From assembly GCF_900142985.1 (NCBI RefSeq), contig NZ_LT670849.1, forward strand, positions 3,984,501 to 4,048,500: a stretch of DNA of 64,000 nt, written 5' to 3'. Below the pieces are notes generated by a model. The model was not told where the DNA came from. It ran no database searches and saw nothing but the letters and a program-made list of their open reading frames with translations. Made by a program: the position numbers and the translations under genes. Source of the stretch: Bradyrhizobium erythrophlei. GTDB taxonomy: Bacteria > Pseudomonadota > Alphaproteobacteria > Rhizobiales > Xanthobacteraceae. Shown here one piece after another: positions 47,211 to 56,768 of this stretch (position 1 is its first letter; each line of letters starts with the position of its first letter).

Positions 47211-48281
47211 TTACGGTTTGAGGATCAGCTTCTGAACGCGCCAGTTCAGGAGCTCGGCGACATAGAGCACGTTTTCCGACGGGCACGCCATCGCGTGAAT
47301 CCAGCCGAACTGCTTGAGCTGCTTGCCGGACTGGCCGAGCACGCCGAGTACCTTGCCGTCGAGGCTCAGCTTGTAGACACGGCCGGGCCAGGCGTCGGAG
47401 CTATAGAGCACCTGGTGCGGCGGCGGCGTGATGCAGAGCGACCAGGGCGAGCCCGGCGCGAAGGTGCCCTTGGCCATCGTCGCTTCGTCGGGAATTTTTC
47501 CGATCGCGGGTTTCGCATCCGGTGGCACCGGCACGTCGATCACGATCTGGCGCTGGAATTTGCCGTCCTTGTCGAACACCTGGATGCGGTGATTGCCGCG
47601 GTCGGCGACATACACATTGTCGTTCGCATCGGTTGCGATCGAATGCGGCGTGTTGAGCTGGCCCGGTCCGTTGCCCGGCTCGCCCCATGACTTCAGCCAG
47701 TTGCCGTCCTTGTCCACCTTGGCGACGCGCGAATTGATGTAGCCGTCGCTGATGAAGGTATCGCCGGCCTTGTCCCAGGCGACATCCGTCACCTGGCGGA
47801 AACGGCCGTCATCCGGCGGCAGCGGCGGCTTCGGATGCTTCAATGGCTCGGTGCCGTCGTCGGAGGCTTCCTGCTTGCGGCCGAACACCATCAGCACGCG
47901 GCCCTCGGTGTCGAACTTGATCACCATGTCCGAGCCCTTGTCGGTCACCCAGATATTGTCCTGGGGATCGACCTTCACGGTGTGGGCAAACGACCAGGCG
48001 TAGAGGTTCTTGCCGATCTCGCGGATGAATTTTCCGTCCTTGTCGAATTCCAGAAGCTGCGTGGCCGCGGCGGCGTAGGCCGGCCCCGTCGTGTTGCCGC
48101 GCGACAGCGCGAACACGTGCCCCTTGGAGTTGACCGCGACGCCTGACACCTCGCCGAAATACATATTGGTCGGCAGCTTCAACGGATTGGACACAGACTC
48201 GAAATTGATCGTCGGCACCGCCTGCTGGGCGAAAGTCTGTGATCCGATCAATAGCGGCAAGACGAACAGCCAACGCTTCAT
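47211..48281 (-). CDS. Exported NHL-repeat beta-propeller protein (PAL-like)
   Basis: A 356-residue periplasmic protein with signal peptide (MKRWLFVLPLLIGSQTFAQ). It contains NHL-type blades such as NPHSIATDAN-like PHSIATDANDNVYVADRGN, HRIQVFDKDGKF and IHAMACPSENVLYVAELLN. It resembles the peptidyl-alpha-hydroxyglycine alpha-amidating lyase family propellers of bacteria, whose substrates are unknown. It probably forms a two-gene operon with the cupin. Confidence 0.85.
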   Translation of the reverse strand: MKRWLFVLPLLIGSQTFAQQAVPTINFESVSNPLKLPTNMYFGEVSGVAVNSKGHVFALSRGNTTGPAYAAAATQLLEFDKDGKFIREIGKNLYAWSFAHTVKVDPQDNIWVTDKGSDMVIKFDTEGRVLMVFGRKQEASDDGTEPLKHPKPPLPPDDGRFRQVTDVAWDKAGDTFISDGYINSRVAKVDKDGNWLKSWGEPGNGPGQLNTPHSIATDANDNVYVADRGNHRIQVFDKDGKFQRQIVIDVPVPPDAKPAIGKIPDEATMAKGTFAPGSPWSLCITPPPHQVLYSSDAWPGRVYKLSLDGKVLGVLGQSGKQLKQFGWIHAMACPSENVLYVAELLNWRVQKLILKP

Positions 48282-48462
48282 GAATTCCTCCCAAGAACTT
48301 TTCGCGCGTTTTTCGTTGCGGCGGAGACTATTTCATGGAGGCTTCCGCCGTCCACATTCGTGCGTGGTTTCTCTCGTCATAACGGGACGCCGCCCGATGC
48401 ATGGCACGCCGAATGGTTAGATCTGTTAAGCTGCACAAAAGCTCCGACGGAGGCAAATACCC

Positions 48463-49455
48463 ATGGGCTCTGCGCTGACCCGCTCGTCGCCATTTTGGCG
48501 GCTCGTGCTCGCAGTTGCGTTGCTGCTGGCGGCCCTTTCAGGGCGGCCCGCGCTGGCGATCTACCCGGAACGAATGGTCAGGATCGTGGTGCCGTTCGCA
48601 CCCGGAGGCGGCACCGACGCGGTTTCGCGCACGCTTGCGCACGAAATGGAGAAGGACCTCGGCAAGTCCATCCTGATCGAGAACAAGCCGGGGGCAGGGA
48701 CCATCGTCGGGACGCAGGCCGTGGCCACGAGCAAGCCGGATGGCTACACGCTGTTGATGGGAACCTTCGCGAATGCGGTCAACCCCAGCCTGAACGCGAA
48801 ACTACCTTACGATCCGCACAAGGATTTTGCCGCCGTGGCGCTGGTGGCGCGCTCCTTCAATATCGTCGTGGTCAACCCGAAGTCCCCCGTTCGGTCGATC
48901 GAGGATCTGATCGCTGCCGCCAAGGCCAATCCCGGCAAGCTGACGTTCGGCACGTTCGGTCCCGGCACGTCGGCGCATCTGGCCGGCGAGCTGTTCAAGG
49001 ACATGGCCAAGGTCAATCTGACCGCCGTGCCTTACAAGGGGGCAGCGCCTGGGATCACCGACCTGATCGGCGGCCAGATCGACGTCATGTTTACGACAGT
49101 GGCAAGCGCCGCGCCGCTGGTCGAAAGCGGACAGTTGCGCGCGATCGCCGTCACCTCAGTGGAGCGCTCGCCGGCCTTCCCGCAATTGCCGACGGTCGCC
49201 GAGGCCGGGGTGCCCGGTTACGCGGCTGAAAGCTGGTACGGGCTGTTTGCGCCGGCGGGCACGCCCAGGGACGTGATCGATCGGCTCAATATGTCGGCAG
49301 CCTCGGCCGCACAGTCAGAGGCTTTCAGGAAACTCAGCATCAATGAAGGGCTCGTGACAGTTGCACTGCCACCGGAAGCGCTCGACCGATATTTTCACGA
49401 TGAGGAAGAACGCTGGCGCCGCGTCATCAGCGAGGCAGGAATCAAGGTCGAGTAG
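48463..49455 (+). CDS. Tripartite tricarboxylate transporter substrate-binding protein (Bug/TctC)
   Basis: A 330-residue exported binding protein: signal peptide ending near GRPALA, then YPERMVRIVVPFAPGGGTDAV, ENKPGAGTIVGTQAVA, KPDGYTLLMGTFAN and GTFGPGTSAHLAGELF. Another orphan Bug protein without TctA/TctB partners in the window. It is followed by an unrelated exported protein 173 bp on. Substrate unknown. Confidence 0.9.
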   Translation: MGSALTRSSPFWRLVLAVALLLAALSGRPALAIYPERMVRIVVPFAPGGGTDAVSRTLAHEMEKDLGKSILIENKPGAGTIVGTQAVATSKPDGYTLLMGTFANAVNPSLNAKLPYDPHKDFAAVALVARSFNIVVVNPKSPVRSIEDLIAAAKANPGKLTFGTFGPGTSAHLAGELFKDMAKVNLTAVPYKGAAPGITDLIGGQIDVMFTTVASAAPLVESGQLRAIAVTSVERSPAFPQLPTVAEAGVPGYAAESWYGLFAPAGTPRDVIDRLNMSAASAAQSEAFRKLSINEGLVTVALPPEALDRYFHDEEERWRRVISEAGIKVE

Positions 49456-49627
49456 GACAACGCCGAGCCCTATTGCACTGCAATGATCGGTGCGCCCGTA
49501 ACCCCGTTAAGGAATATTCCAGCCTCGCGGGGGTTGCAGAGAACGCGCCTTTCAGGCACTTGGCCCGAACGGTCTTCGTCGCCACACTCGTGTTCTGCCA
49601 TCCATTCAGACCCCATGGAGGATCCCC

Positions 49628-50242
49628 ATGTTCAGTACGCTCCAGCGCATGCTCGCTGCTGCGATTTTTGTGACGGCCTGTTTCGCTCTGCCGGCGTCGG
49701 CGCAGGAAACGATGCGCATCCGCGGCACGATCGAGGGCGTCGACGGCGCAACCTATGTCGTCAAAAATCGCGACGGCGCGGAAATGAAGCTCACCGTCAC
49801 CGATCCCCAGCTCTATGTTGCGATCGTCAAATCGACGATGGCCGACATCAAGCCGGGTCAGTTCGTCGGCGCCACCGGCATGACCCAGCCCGACGGAAGC
49901 CAGAAGGCGATCGAAGTGCACATCTTCCCGGAATCGATGCGTGGCACCGGCGAAGGCCACTATGACTGGGACCTCAGGCCCAACACCAAGATGACCAACG
50001 CCAATGTCGAGCAGACGGTTGGCGGTGTCGACGGGCCGGTGTTGACCGTGAAATACAAGGACGGTGAGAAGAAGGTGCTGGTGACGCCGGAGACCCAGGT
50101 CGTCACTTATGTGATCGGCGACAAGGCCGATCTGAAGCCTGGCACCAAGATCTTCGTGGGCGCCGCGAAGAAGGGCGCTGACGGAACCTGGCAGACGCCG
50201 CGCGTCACCTACGGCAAGGACGGTTTGACGCCGCCGATGTGA
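49628..50242 (+). CDS. Exported protein with duplicated beta domain, unknown function
   Basis: A 204-residue secreted protein (signal cut near PASAQE). Two similar halves can be seen: RIRGTIEGVDGATYVVKNRDG with KPGQFVGATGMTQPDGSQKA, and EQTVGGVDGPVLTVKYKDGEKKVLV with KPGTKIFVGAAKKGADGTW. These look like OB-fold or DUF5666-type beta domains, known from exported metal- or ligand-binding proteins. No catalytic motif. GGAGGATCCCC lies before the ATG. Confidence 0.75.
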   Translation: MFSTLQRMLAAAIFVTACFALPASAQETMRIRGTIEGVDGATYVVKNRDGAEMKLTVTDPQLYVAIVKSTMADIKPGQFVGATGMTQPDGSQKAIEVHIFPESMRGTGEGHYDWDLRPNTKMTNANVEQTVGGVDGPVLTVKYKDGEKKVLVTPETQVVTYVIGDKADLKPGTKIFVGAAKKGADGTWQTPRVTYGKDGLTPPM

Positions 50243-50299
50243 AGCTACGTTATTTTTAACGAACTACCGGGAAGTAAACTTCAACAAGGAGAGTACATA

Positions 50300-50851
50300 A
50301 TGCGTTCGACCATTACTCTGGCGTTGGCGGCGTTTGCCGCCGTGACGATCTCTTCGCAGGCACTCGCGCAGGCTCCGGCGCCCGCACCGGCAGCTCCGCC
50401 GGCGATGCCGTCGGCTGGCGGCACGCCCGATGCGATGCCGTTCGATATTCCCTATGGCCAATCGATCGGTCTCGAGAAGGCCAAGCAGGTGATGGCGGCG
50501 GCCGAGGCCGAAGCCAAGAAGCGCAACTGGAAAATGAACATCGCCATCGTCGACACCAACGGCGAGCAGGTGCTGTTCGAACGAATGGAAGGCGCCCAGA
50601 TTGCTTCCGGCGCGATCTCGACCAACAAGGCTCGCACCGCTGCGCGCTTCCGCCGCGAAACCCGCGTGTTCTTTAACGCCTACGAGACCGGTCATAACTT
50701 TGCTGGCACCCTCGATCCGACGTTGACGGCAAGCCCGGGCGGATTCCCGCTCGTTGAGGGCGGCAAGCTGATCGGCGCGATCGGCTGCAGCGGCGGCACC
50801 GGCGATCAGGATGCGGCCATCTGCAAGGTCGGCGCGGAGATCGTGAAGTAA
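50300..50851 (+). CDS. Exported GlcG/HbpS-family protein
   Basis: A 183-residue protein with signal peptide, an Ala/Pro linker and a GlcG/HbpS-like domain (IGLEKAKQVMAAAEAEAKKRN, MNIAIVDTNGEQVLFERMEGA, GGFPLVEGGKLIGAIGCSGGTGDQD). HbpS is a heme-binding extracellular sensor protein in Streptomyces; many GlcG homologues have no known function. AGGAGAG precedes the ATG. A strong hairpin follows. Confidence 0.87.
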   Translation: MRSTITLALAAFAAVTISSQALAQAPAPAPAAPPAMPSAGGTPDAMPFDIPYGQSIGLEKAKQVMAAAEAEAKKRNWKMNIAIVDTNGEQVLFERMEGAQIASGAISTNKARTAARFRRETRVFFNAYETGHNFAGTLDPTLTASPGGFPLVEGGKLIGAIGCSGGTGDQDAAICKVGAEIVK

Positions 50852-50890
50852 ACTGCGTATCTAGCGCTTTAGTCTAGATCCAACTGACAT

Positions 50891-50922
50891 CAGCGCCGCG
50901 GAGGTAATCCTCCGCGGCGCTG
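50891..50922 (+). terminator. Strong hairpin downstream of GlcG-like gene
   Basis: A perfect 14-bp stem (50891-50904 with 50909-50922, CAGCGCCGCGGAGG/CCTCCGCGGCGCTG) and a TAAT loop. The tract after it is only weakly T-rich, so it may terminate inefficiently. Confidence 0.7.
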
Positions 50923-51052
50923 TCGTGTTGATCAGACGTCATCGCTGCAATGCGGCAACGCAAAATGCTGGACGGCACACCGATCCGGTCGTAGACAGCA
51001 AAAAAGATGGCCGGCTTCGGCCGCTCAAGCCTGCGAAGCCGATTATGAGAGG

Positions 51053-51244
51053 ATGCCCGTCATGTGGGTGCTGTTGCTGTTGCCGTTCGTCGGTCTGTTG
51101 TGGGTGCCCTTCTACAATTTCCAGGAGCCGGCGCTGTTCGGCTTTCCCTTCTTCTACTGGTACCAGCTCGCCTGGGTGCCGATCTGCTCGCTTCTGATCT
51201 GGATCGTGTATCGCTCGCAAAAGCCCGACGACGAAACGCCGTAA
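51053..51244 (+). CDS. DUF3311 small membrane protein (symporter partner)
   Basis: A 63-residue protein of two transmembrane helices (WVLLLLPFVGLLWVPFYN and FFYWYQLAWVPICSLLIWIVY) ending in a charged tail. DUF3311 proteins are typically encoded directly before a sodium:solute symporter, as here (49 bp upstream), and are thought to be accessory subunits. The start codon is not certain: ATG at 51062 also fits. Confidence 0.88.
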   Translation: MPVMWVLLLLPFVGLLWVPFYNFQEPALFGFPFFYWYQLAWVPICSLLIWIVYRSQKPDDETP

Positions 51245-51292
51245 GAATCCGCGCCCCTCAAGCCGCGCCCTTCAAGTCAACCAAGGCCCGCC

Positions 51293-52783
51293 ATGTCCGC
51301 AGATATCGATTGGACCGCACTCGTCATCTTCGTATTCTTCTTTGCCCTCGTGACCGTGATGGGTTTCTTCGCGGCGCGCTGGAAATCCGGCGCGACGACC
51401 GAGCACCTCGACGAGTGGGGCCTGGGCGGACGTCAGTTCGGCACCTGGATCACCTGGTTTCTGGTCGGCGGCGATTTCTACACTGCCTATACCGTGATCG
51501 CCGTTCCGGCGCTGGTTTATGCGGTCGGCGCGTATGGCTTCTTTGCACTTCCCTATACGATCGTGGTCTATCCCTTCGTTTTCGCGGTGATGCCGCTGCT
51601 CTGGAAGGTGGCGCATGCCAAGGGGCATGTGACCGCAGCCGACGTGGTCCAGGACGCCTATAGTTCGCGCGCGCTCGAGCTCGCGGTTGCGGTCACCGGC
51701 ATTGTCGCGACCATGCCCTACATCGCCTTGCAGCTGATCGGCATGGGCGTCGTGATCAAGGCGATCGGCCTGACCGGCGAACTGCCGATCGTCGCGGCCT
51801 TCGTCATTCTGGCGCTCTATACCTATAGCTCGGGTCTCCGGGCGCCGGCTTTGATCGCCTTCGTCAAGGACATCATGATCTATATCGTGGTGCTGGTCGC
51901 AGTCGTCGTGGTGCCGATGAAGCTCGGCGGCTATGCCGCGGTGTTTTCCGCCGCCAACGACGCCTTTGCCGCCAAGGGCGGCGCCACCGGCCTGATGCTG
52001 AAGCCGTCGCAGATGTTGCCCTATGCGAGCCTTGCGCTCGGCTCGGCGTTTGCCGCCTTCATGTATCCGCATACGCTGACCGGCATCTTCGCCTCCAAGT
52101 CTGCCGATACGATCCGCAAGAACGCGGTGCTGTTGCCGGCCTATACGCTTCTGCTTGGCTTGATCGCGCTGCTCGGCTACATGGCCTACGCCGCCAACAT
52201 CAAGGTGGCCTCGAACAACGACGTCGTGCCGATGTTGTTCAAGACCCTGTTCCCATCCTGGTTTGCCGGCTTTGCGTTTTCGGCCATCGCGATCGGTGCG
52301 CTGGTGCCGGCCGCGGTGATGAGCATCGGCGCAGCTAATCTCTTCACGCGCAATATCTGGAAGTCCTACGTCAATCCGGATATCAGCCACGCCGGCGAAG
52401 CGTCGGTTGCCAAGATCGCGTCTCTCGTGGTCAAGGTCGGCGCGCTCGCCTTCATCACCTTCCTGCCGACGCAATATGCGCTCGATCTGCAATTGCTCGG
52501 CGGCCTGTGGATCTTGCAAACCTTCCCGGCGCTGGTGTTTGGCCTGTTCACGCGCCGGCTGCGTGCATCCGGACTGTTGCTCGGCTGGGCCGTCGGCACG
52601 CTGTGGGGAACCTGGACGGCGTGGAGCAACGGCTTGAAGCCGCTCGCCACGCTCCAGTTGGGCGACACCAGCTACGTGTTCTACGTCGGGCTGGGCGCGC
52701 TGATCCTCAACGCGGCGGTGGCGATCGCCGTCTCGGCGCTGGTCAACATGGCCGCGCCGCGGACCGTCACTGTTCGATCTTGA
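51293..52783 (+). CDS. Sodium:solute symporter (SSF family, MctP-like)
   Basis: A 496-residue permease with about 13 transmembrane segments; the N-terminal region carries EWGLGGRQFGTWITWFLVGGDFYTAY and the central GSAFAAFMYPHTLTGIFASKS. SSF transporters with a DUF3311 partner include the rhizobial monocarboxylate permease type (pyruvate, lactate, alanine), which is a plausible but unproven role. Its 3' end overlaps the convergent Bug gene by 17 bp. Confidence 0.9.
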   Translation: MSADIDWTALVIFVFFFALVTVMGFFAARWKSGATTEHLDEWGLGGRQFGTWITWFLVGGDFYTAYTVIAVPALVYAVGAYGFFALPYTIVVYPFVFAVMPLLWKVAHAKGHVTAADVVQDAYSSRALELAVAVTGIVATMPYIALQLIGMGVVIKAIGLTGELPIVAAFVILALYTYSSGLRAPALIAFVKDIMIYIVVLVAVVVVPMKLGGYAAVFSAANDAFAAKGGATGLMLKPSQMLPYASLALGSAFAAFMYPHTLTGIFASKSADTIRKNAVLLPAYTLLLGLIALLGYMAYAANIKVASNNDVVPMLFKTLFPSWFAGFAFSAIAIGALVPAAVMSIGAANLFTRNIWKSYVNPDISHAGEASVAKIASLVVKVGALAFITFLPTQYALDLQLLGGLWILQTFPALVFGLFTRRLRASGLLLGWAVGTLWGTWTAWSNGLKPLATLQLGDTSYVFYVGLGALILNAAVAIAVSALVNMAAPRTVTVRS

Positions 52784-53747
52784 TATTTCCGGCGCGTGCG
52801 ACTTCGGTCCATCGCGCGATGTCGGCGGCCAGGATTCGCGCAAATTCTTCCGAGGAGTTGCCGACCGGCTGAATGCCGAGCGGCTTCAGCCGGGCCGCGA
52901 CGTCGGGCTCCCTGATGATCCGCGTCAGTTCGGCCTCCAACTTCTTCACGATCGCAGGCGGCGTCTGCCTCGGTGCGAAAATGCCGCTCCACAACACCGC
53001 ATCGACGTCGGTGCCGGCTTCCTTCATGGTCGGCACGTCGGGCAGGTCTGCCGCGCGGGTCGGCGAGGTCACCGCAAGCGCGCGCACCTGGCCGCCCTTG
53101 ACCTGGCCCGACACGGGGCCGGCGTCGGCAATCGTCGCGGTCACCTGGCCGGAAATCACCGCCATCACCGAGTCGTTGGCGCCCTTGTAGGGGATCTCCT
53201 GCATCGGCGCGCCGGTCTTCTGCTTGAACAATTCGGTGACCAGCTGAAACGCGGCGGAGGATGACGAATAATTCGCCTCCTTCGGATGCGCCTTGGCAAA
53301 AGTGATCAGATCAGCCACGGACTTGATCGGCGACGTCGCATTGACGATCAGGATCAGCGGGAACGAGCCGAGTTCGGTGATCGGAATGAAATCCTTCACC
53401 GGATCGTAGCCCAGCCTGGCATAAACCGCGGGATTGATCGCCATCGCGCCGCTGGCACCGATCAGCAGCGTATAGCCGTCCGGTGCCGACTTCGCGACAT
53501 ATTCGGTGGCAACGATCGCGCCGCCGCCCGGCTTGTTATCGATGACGACGGCCTGACCCAGGCTTTCCGACAGCTTCTGTCCAACGATGCGCGCGATCAG
53601 GTCGTTGCCGCCGCCCGGCGTGAAGCCGACGACGATATGAATCGCCCGTGTTGGATATTTTGATGGGTCTTCCTGCGCGTCTGCAGAAGTTGAAAGCGCT
53701 AGTCCGAGGCAGGCAATGATCGCGATGTTCCGACAAAAAATCATCAT
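52767..53747 (-). CDS. Tripartite tricarboxylate transporter substrate-binding protein (Bug/TctC)
   Basis: A 326-residue exported binding protein (cut near TSADAQE): IHIVVGFTPGGGNDLIAR, DNKPGGGAIVATEYVA, APDGYTLLIGASGA. The ATG at 53747 lies next to the stop of the upstream ThDP-enzyme gene, so the two are cotranscribed with the FAH-family gene. This Bug protein probably delivers the operon's substrate. It overlaps the SSF gene on the other strand at its 3' end. Confidence 0.9.
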   Translation of the reverse strand: MMIFCRNIAIIACLGLALSTSADAQEDPSKYPTRAIHIVVGFTPGGGNDLIARIVGQKLSESLGQAVVIDNKPGGGAIVATEYVAKSAPDGYTLLIGASGAMAINPAVYARLGYDPVKDFIPITELGSFPLILIVNATSPIKSVADLITFAKAHPKEANYSSSSAAFQLVTELFKQKTGAPMQEIPYKGANDSVMAVISGQVTATIADAGPVSGQVKGGQVRALAVTSPTRAADLPDVPTMKEAGTDVDAVLWSGIFAPRQTPPAIVKKLEAELTRIIREPDVAARLKPLGIQPVGNSSEEFARILAADIARWTEVARAGNIKIEQ

Positions 53748-53751
53748 GTCG

Positions 53752-55485
53752 TCATAACCGGGTGATCTGGACATGGAGCACCGCGGCCTGGCCGTCGTCG
53801 AGCGCGGCGAGACAACGATCGATTGCGGCTGCAAGGTCCTCCGGTTCGGTGACGTGCTCGCCATGCGCGCCGAAGGCTTTCGCGACGCCCGAAAAATCCC
53901 GCCGCTCGCCCTGACGGCCTGACGTCAGCCGTGATTGAAACTGATCGGTCGCCGCGGCCACGCCCTTGGGGTAGACGCGCTGCACGGCCGATTTCACCGC
54001 CTGCCAGCCGCCATTGTCGAGCACGATCGTGAAGATCGGCACACGATACTGTTGCGCGACGGCGTAGACGCTGTCGGGCGAGGAGAAATGAAATCCGCCG
54101 TCGCCGATCACCTGCACGATGCGGCGGTTGGGTTCGGCGAGCTTCAGCCCGAGCGCCATGCCGCCGGAAAACCCGAGGCCGCCGCCGGCAAGCCCGACAT
54201 AGCTGCGGGGCCTGGTGCGCCTGATGTGCTCTTGCAGGATCGGTGCGTTACGGATCGCTTCGTTGACGAGGATATCGTCCTGCGAGATTTTATCGTTCAG
54301 CGTCGCAAATAGAAAGGCGGGCGTAAGCGCGCCGGACGTGCCGATATTGGCCCTTGCTTCCGCCCGGCGCTTGTTCATCGCCTCGCGCGCGCCGCTCCAG
54401 CTTGCGATCCTCGCCGCGACGCGTTGGCGAAAGGCGCTGTCGGCCTTGGCTTCGATCGCCTCGCAGACTTGCTGGAGTATCGTGGCGCAATCGCCCTGGA
54501 TGCGCAGGTCGGTCGGAAAGCCCCACATCGGAAAATCCGCTTTCAGCGGATCGATATCGATCTGGATCCATTTGATGGCGTCCGCGCGCTTGGCATATTG
54601 CGGCACGAATGGCACGTCGGAATCGAGCAGCAGGCCGAGATCGGCACCTTCCATCAGCGGCACCGGATCGAAGCCGGCAAAGCAGGGCGAGTCCTGCGAG
54701 ATGTTGAGGTCGATCGAATTGAACTCCGCGACACGAATCCCGCAAAGCTGCGCCAGGCGTTCGAGCGCCGCCACGGCCTGCGCCTTACGCCCGAGATAGG
54801 CGGTGACGGCGATCGGATTCGTTGCAGCCATCAGCGCATCTGCAATCGCCTCGACCCGCGCGGGCTCGATGCCGCCCGCCTGCACGCTGCCATAGCGCGC
54901 CGGCGGATAGGCGGGCATCGCCGCATCATCCCATTCTTCGGCGAGCGTCTCGCGCGGCAGCATCATGTAGACCGGCCCGGGCGGATCGCTTTGCGCGAAG
55001 GCATGCGCCCGCGCCAGCGCCTCTTTCACCACGATGCCGGACGGCAGCGAGTATTCCCATTTCGCGTAAGGGCGGACGATGCTTGCGATATCGTAAGGGT
55101 CCTGCACGAAATGCACGTAGGTGTCGCGCGATCCCGGCAACTCGCCGTGCAGCGTGAACGGCGCGCGTCCGGCGAACAGCAGGACCGGCAGGCGATAGCG
55201 AAACAGGTTCTGGATCGCCATGCAGGCATTCGCCGTGCCGGCATCGACATGCACGAACACGGCCTGCGCTTTTCCCGTGGCCAGCGCGTAGCCGGCGGCC
55301 ATGTGCACCGCGACCACCTCGTGCGGACACAGGATCACTTCCGGATGCTTGCGCCCGTCGCGATCCCACTCGGCCATCGCCTCGATCAGCGAGACGTGGT
55401 CGGTGCCGAGATTGGCGAAGATGTAGTCGATGCCGAGGTCGACGAGACCTTGGAGGAAATGATGCGCCGTCGAATGGCGGGTCAT
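53752..55485 (-). CDS. ThDP-dependent enzyme (acetolactate synthase-like)
   Basis: A 577-residue ThDP enzyme: activating Glu in CPHEVVAVHMAAGYALATGKAQ, and the ThDP motif VIGDGGFHFSS...IVLDNGGWQ. The more usual Asn-Asn before GG is Asp-Asn here. The N-terminal FLQGLVDLGIDYIFANLGTDH is typical of a large group of uncharacterised acetolactate-synthase-like proteins in catabolic operons. The start at 55485 lies four bases after the FAH gene stop. Probably acts on a 2-oxo acid. Confidence 0.87.
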   Translation of the reverse strand: MTRHSTAHHFLQGLVDLGIDYIFANLGTDHVSLIEAMAEWDRDGRKHPEVILCPHEVVAVHMAAGYALATGKAQAVFVHVDAGTANACMAIQNLFRYRLPVLLFAGRAPFTLHGELPGSRDTYVHFVQDPYDIASIVRPYAKWEYSLPSGIVVKEALARAHAFAQSDPPGPVYMMLPRETLAEEWDDAAMPAYPPARYGSVQAGGIEPARVEAIADALMAATNPIAVTAYLGRKAQAVAALERLAQLCGIRVAEFNSIDLNISQDSPCFAGFDPVPLMEGADLGLLLDSDVPFVPQYAKRADAIKWIQIDIDPLKADFPMWGFPTDLRIQGDCATILQQVCEAIEAKADSAFRQRVAARIASWSGAREAMNKRRAEARANIGTSGALTPAFLFATLNDKISQDDILVNEAIRNAPILQEHIRRTRPRSYVGLAGGGLGFSGGMALGLKLAEPNRRIVQVIGDGGFHFSSPDSVYAVAQQYRVPIFTIVLDNGGWQAVKSAVQRVYPKGVAAATDQFQSRLTSGRQGERRDFSGVAKAFGAHGEHVTEPEDLAAAIDRCLAALDDGQAAVLHVQITRL

Positions 55486-55489
55486 CGCA

Positions 55490-56272
55490 CTACTTCTCGG
55501 CGACGAATTTGTTGCGCAGCGTGCCGATGCCGGTGATCTCGATCTCGACAACGTCACCCGCCTTGATGTTCGGCGATGCGCCGTCTGTTCCCATCCAGAT
55601 CACATCGCCGGGCCATAGCGTGAAATACTTCGTCATCTCGACGATGAATGCCTTGACCCCGAACAGCATGTCGTTGGTGTGGAAACGATTGCTCTCCTTG
55701 CCGTTCAGCCGCACGATGGTTTCCATCTTGTCGAGATCGGCGGAGGTCTCGATCCAGGGGCCCATCGGCTTGAAGGTGTCGGCGTTTTTCGAGCGCCACA
55801 GGCCCCGGTCGGCCTTCTGCCAGCTCCGCTCGCTGACGTCGTTGCCGATGGTGTAGCCGAACACGCAATCCATCGCGTTCGCCTCGGTGAGATGCTTGGC
55901 TTTCTTGCCGATCACCACGACAAGCTCGCCTTCGTAGTGAATCTGCTCGGTCGCATTGGCCGGGATGATCACGTTCTCGTCATGCGCGATCAGCGCGTTC
56001 TGGGCGCGATAGCCGACTTCCGGCCGATCCGGCACGTTCGGCACCTCGCCGCGCTTGTTGGCGGCTTCCTTGAGATGCTTGAGATAGTTCAGTCCCACGC
56101 AATAGAAGGTGCGTGGGATAACCGGCAGCTCGATCTTGACCTCGGCGAGCGCATGCGTTCGCGGCGTGCGCTGCCATTCGCCGAACGGATCGCCGTCGAC
56201 CGCGATCACGCGGTCGCCTTCGACGATCCCCCAGGATGAGGTCTGGTTAGCCGTAAACTTCAGCCAGCGCAT
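55490..56272 (-). CDS. Fumarylacetoacetate hydrolase family protein
   Basis: A 260-residue FAH-fold hydrolase: YCVGLNYLKHLKEA, the metal ligands in QIHYEGELVVVIGKKAK, GYTIGNDVSERSWQ and FTLWPGDVIWMGTDGAS. Members hydrolyse or isomerise acylpyruvates and 2-oxo-dienoates in aromatic catabolism. It is the first gene of the FAH/ThDP/Bug operon, and the cupin lies 29 bp upstream on the same strand. Confidence 0.92.
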   Translation of the reverse strand: MRWLKFTANQTSSWGIVEGDRVIAVDGDPFGEWQRTPRTHALAEVKIELPVIPRTFYCVGLNYLKHLKEAANKRGEVPNVPDRPEVGYRAQNALIAHDENVIIPANATEQIHYEGELVVVIGKKAKHLTEANAMDCVFGYTIGNDVSERSWQKADRGLWRSKNADTFKPMGPWIETSADLDKMETIVRLNGKESNRFHTNDMLFGVKAFIVEMTKYFTLWPGDVIWMGTDGASPNIKAGDVVEIEITGIGTLRNKFVAEK

Positions 56273-56300
56273 GGCGTAACCCGGCCGGTTCGAGCGACGG

Positions 56301-56768
56301 TTACTCTTCCTTCACATATGTCGAGGTCGCCGGACCTTCGCCCTGGATCAGGAGCACGGCGTCCTCATCCTTGGCGCCGTCCCAATGCACTTGCTTGCCG
56401 AAATGGGTCACGAAGCTGCCGGCGGGCAGCGGGGTCGTGTTGGCGGGATCGAAATGCGGCCCCGTGCCGACCCACCAGGTGCCTTGCAGCACGACGATGT
56501 AGCGGTCGTTCGGGTGGAAGTGAGGCCGGCTGAAATGGGTGCCCTTGGTCCATTTGGTATAGACCATGTAAAATCCCGGTTTAGAGGGATCGCCAACCAC
56601 CACGGCCTGTTGCGCCCCGCGCGCATCGACCGGGCCCCAGGGAATCTGGTCCGGCAGCTTGTAAATCACAGCGGCTGAGTTGAGCTCGGCCGCCGACGTG
56701 ATGCTCAGCATGCCGGCGAGCGCCAGCGGCATCAGCAGAAATCGCCAGAGCCGGTTTGTGATTTTCAT
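56301..56768 (-). CDS. Exported cupin-domain protein
   Basis: A 155-residue protein with a signal peptide (cut near TSAAEL) and a single cupin: the metal motif HFSRPHFHPNDRYIVVLQG, then PLPAGSFVTHFGKQVHWDGAK. GGGAGGA sets the start at 56768; a much longer frame upstream is unlikely. It heads the FAH/ThDP/Bug cluster. Activity unknown. Confidence 0.87.
   Translation of the reverse strand: MKITNRLWRFLLMPLALAGMLSITSAAELNSAAVIYKLPDQIPWGPVDARGAQQAVVVGDPSKPGFYMVYTKWTKGTHFSRPHFHPNDRYIVVLQGTWWVGTGPHFDPANTTPLPAGSFVTHFGKQVHWDGAKDEDAVLLIQGEGPATSTYVKEE

Noticed and set aside
50248..50261. CGTTA-TTTT-TAACG as a terminator
   Set aside because: Five-base stem without a T tail; too weak to call.
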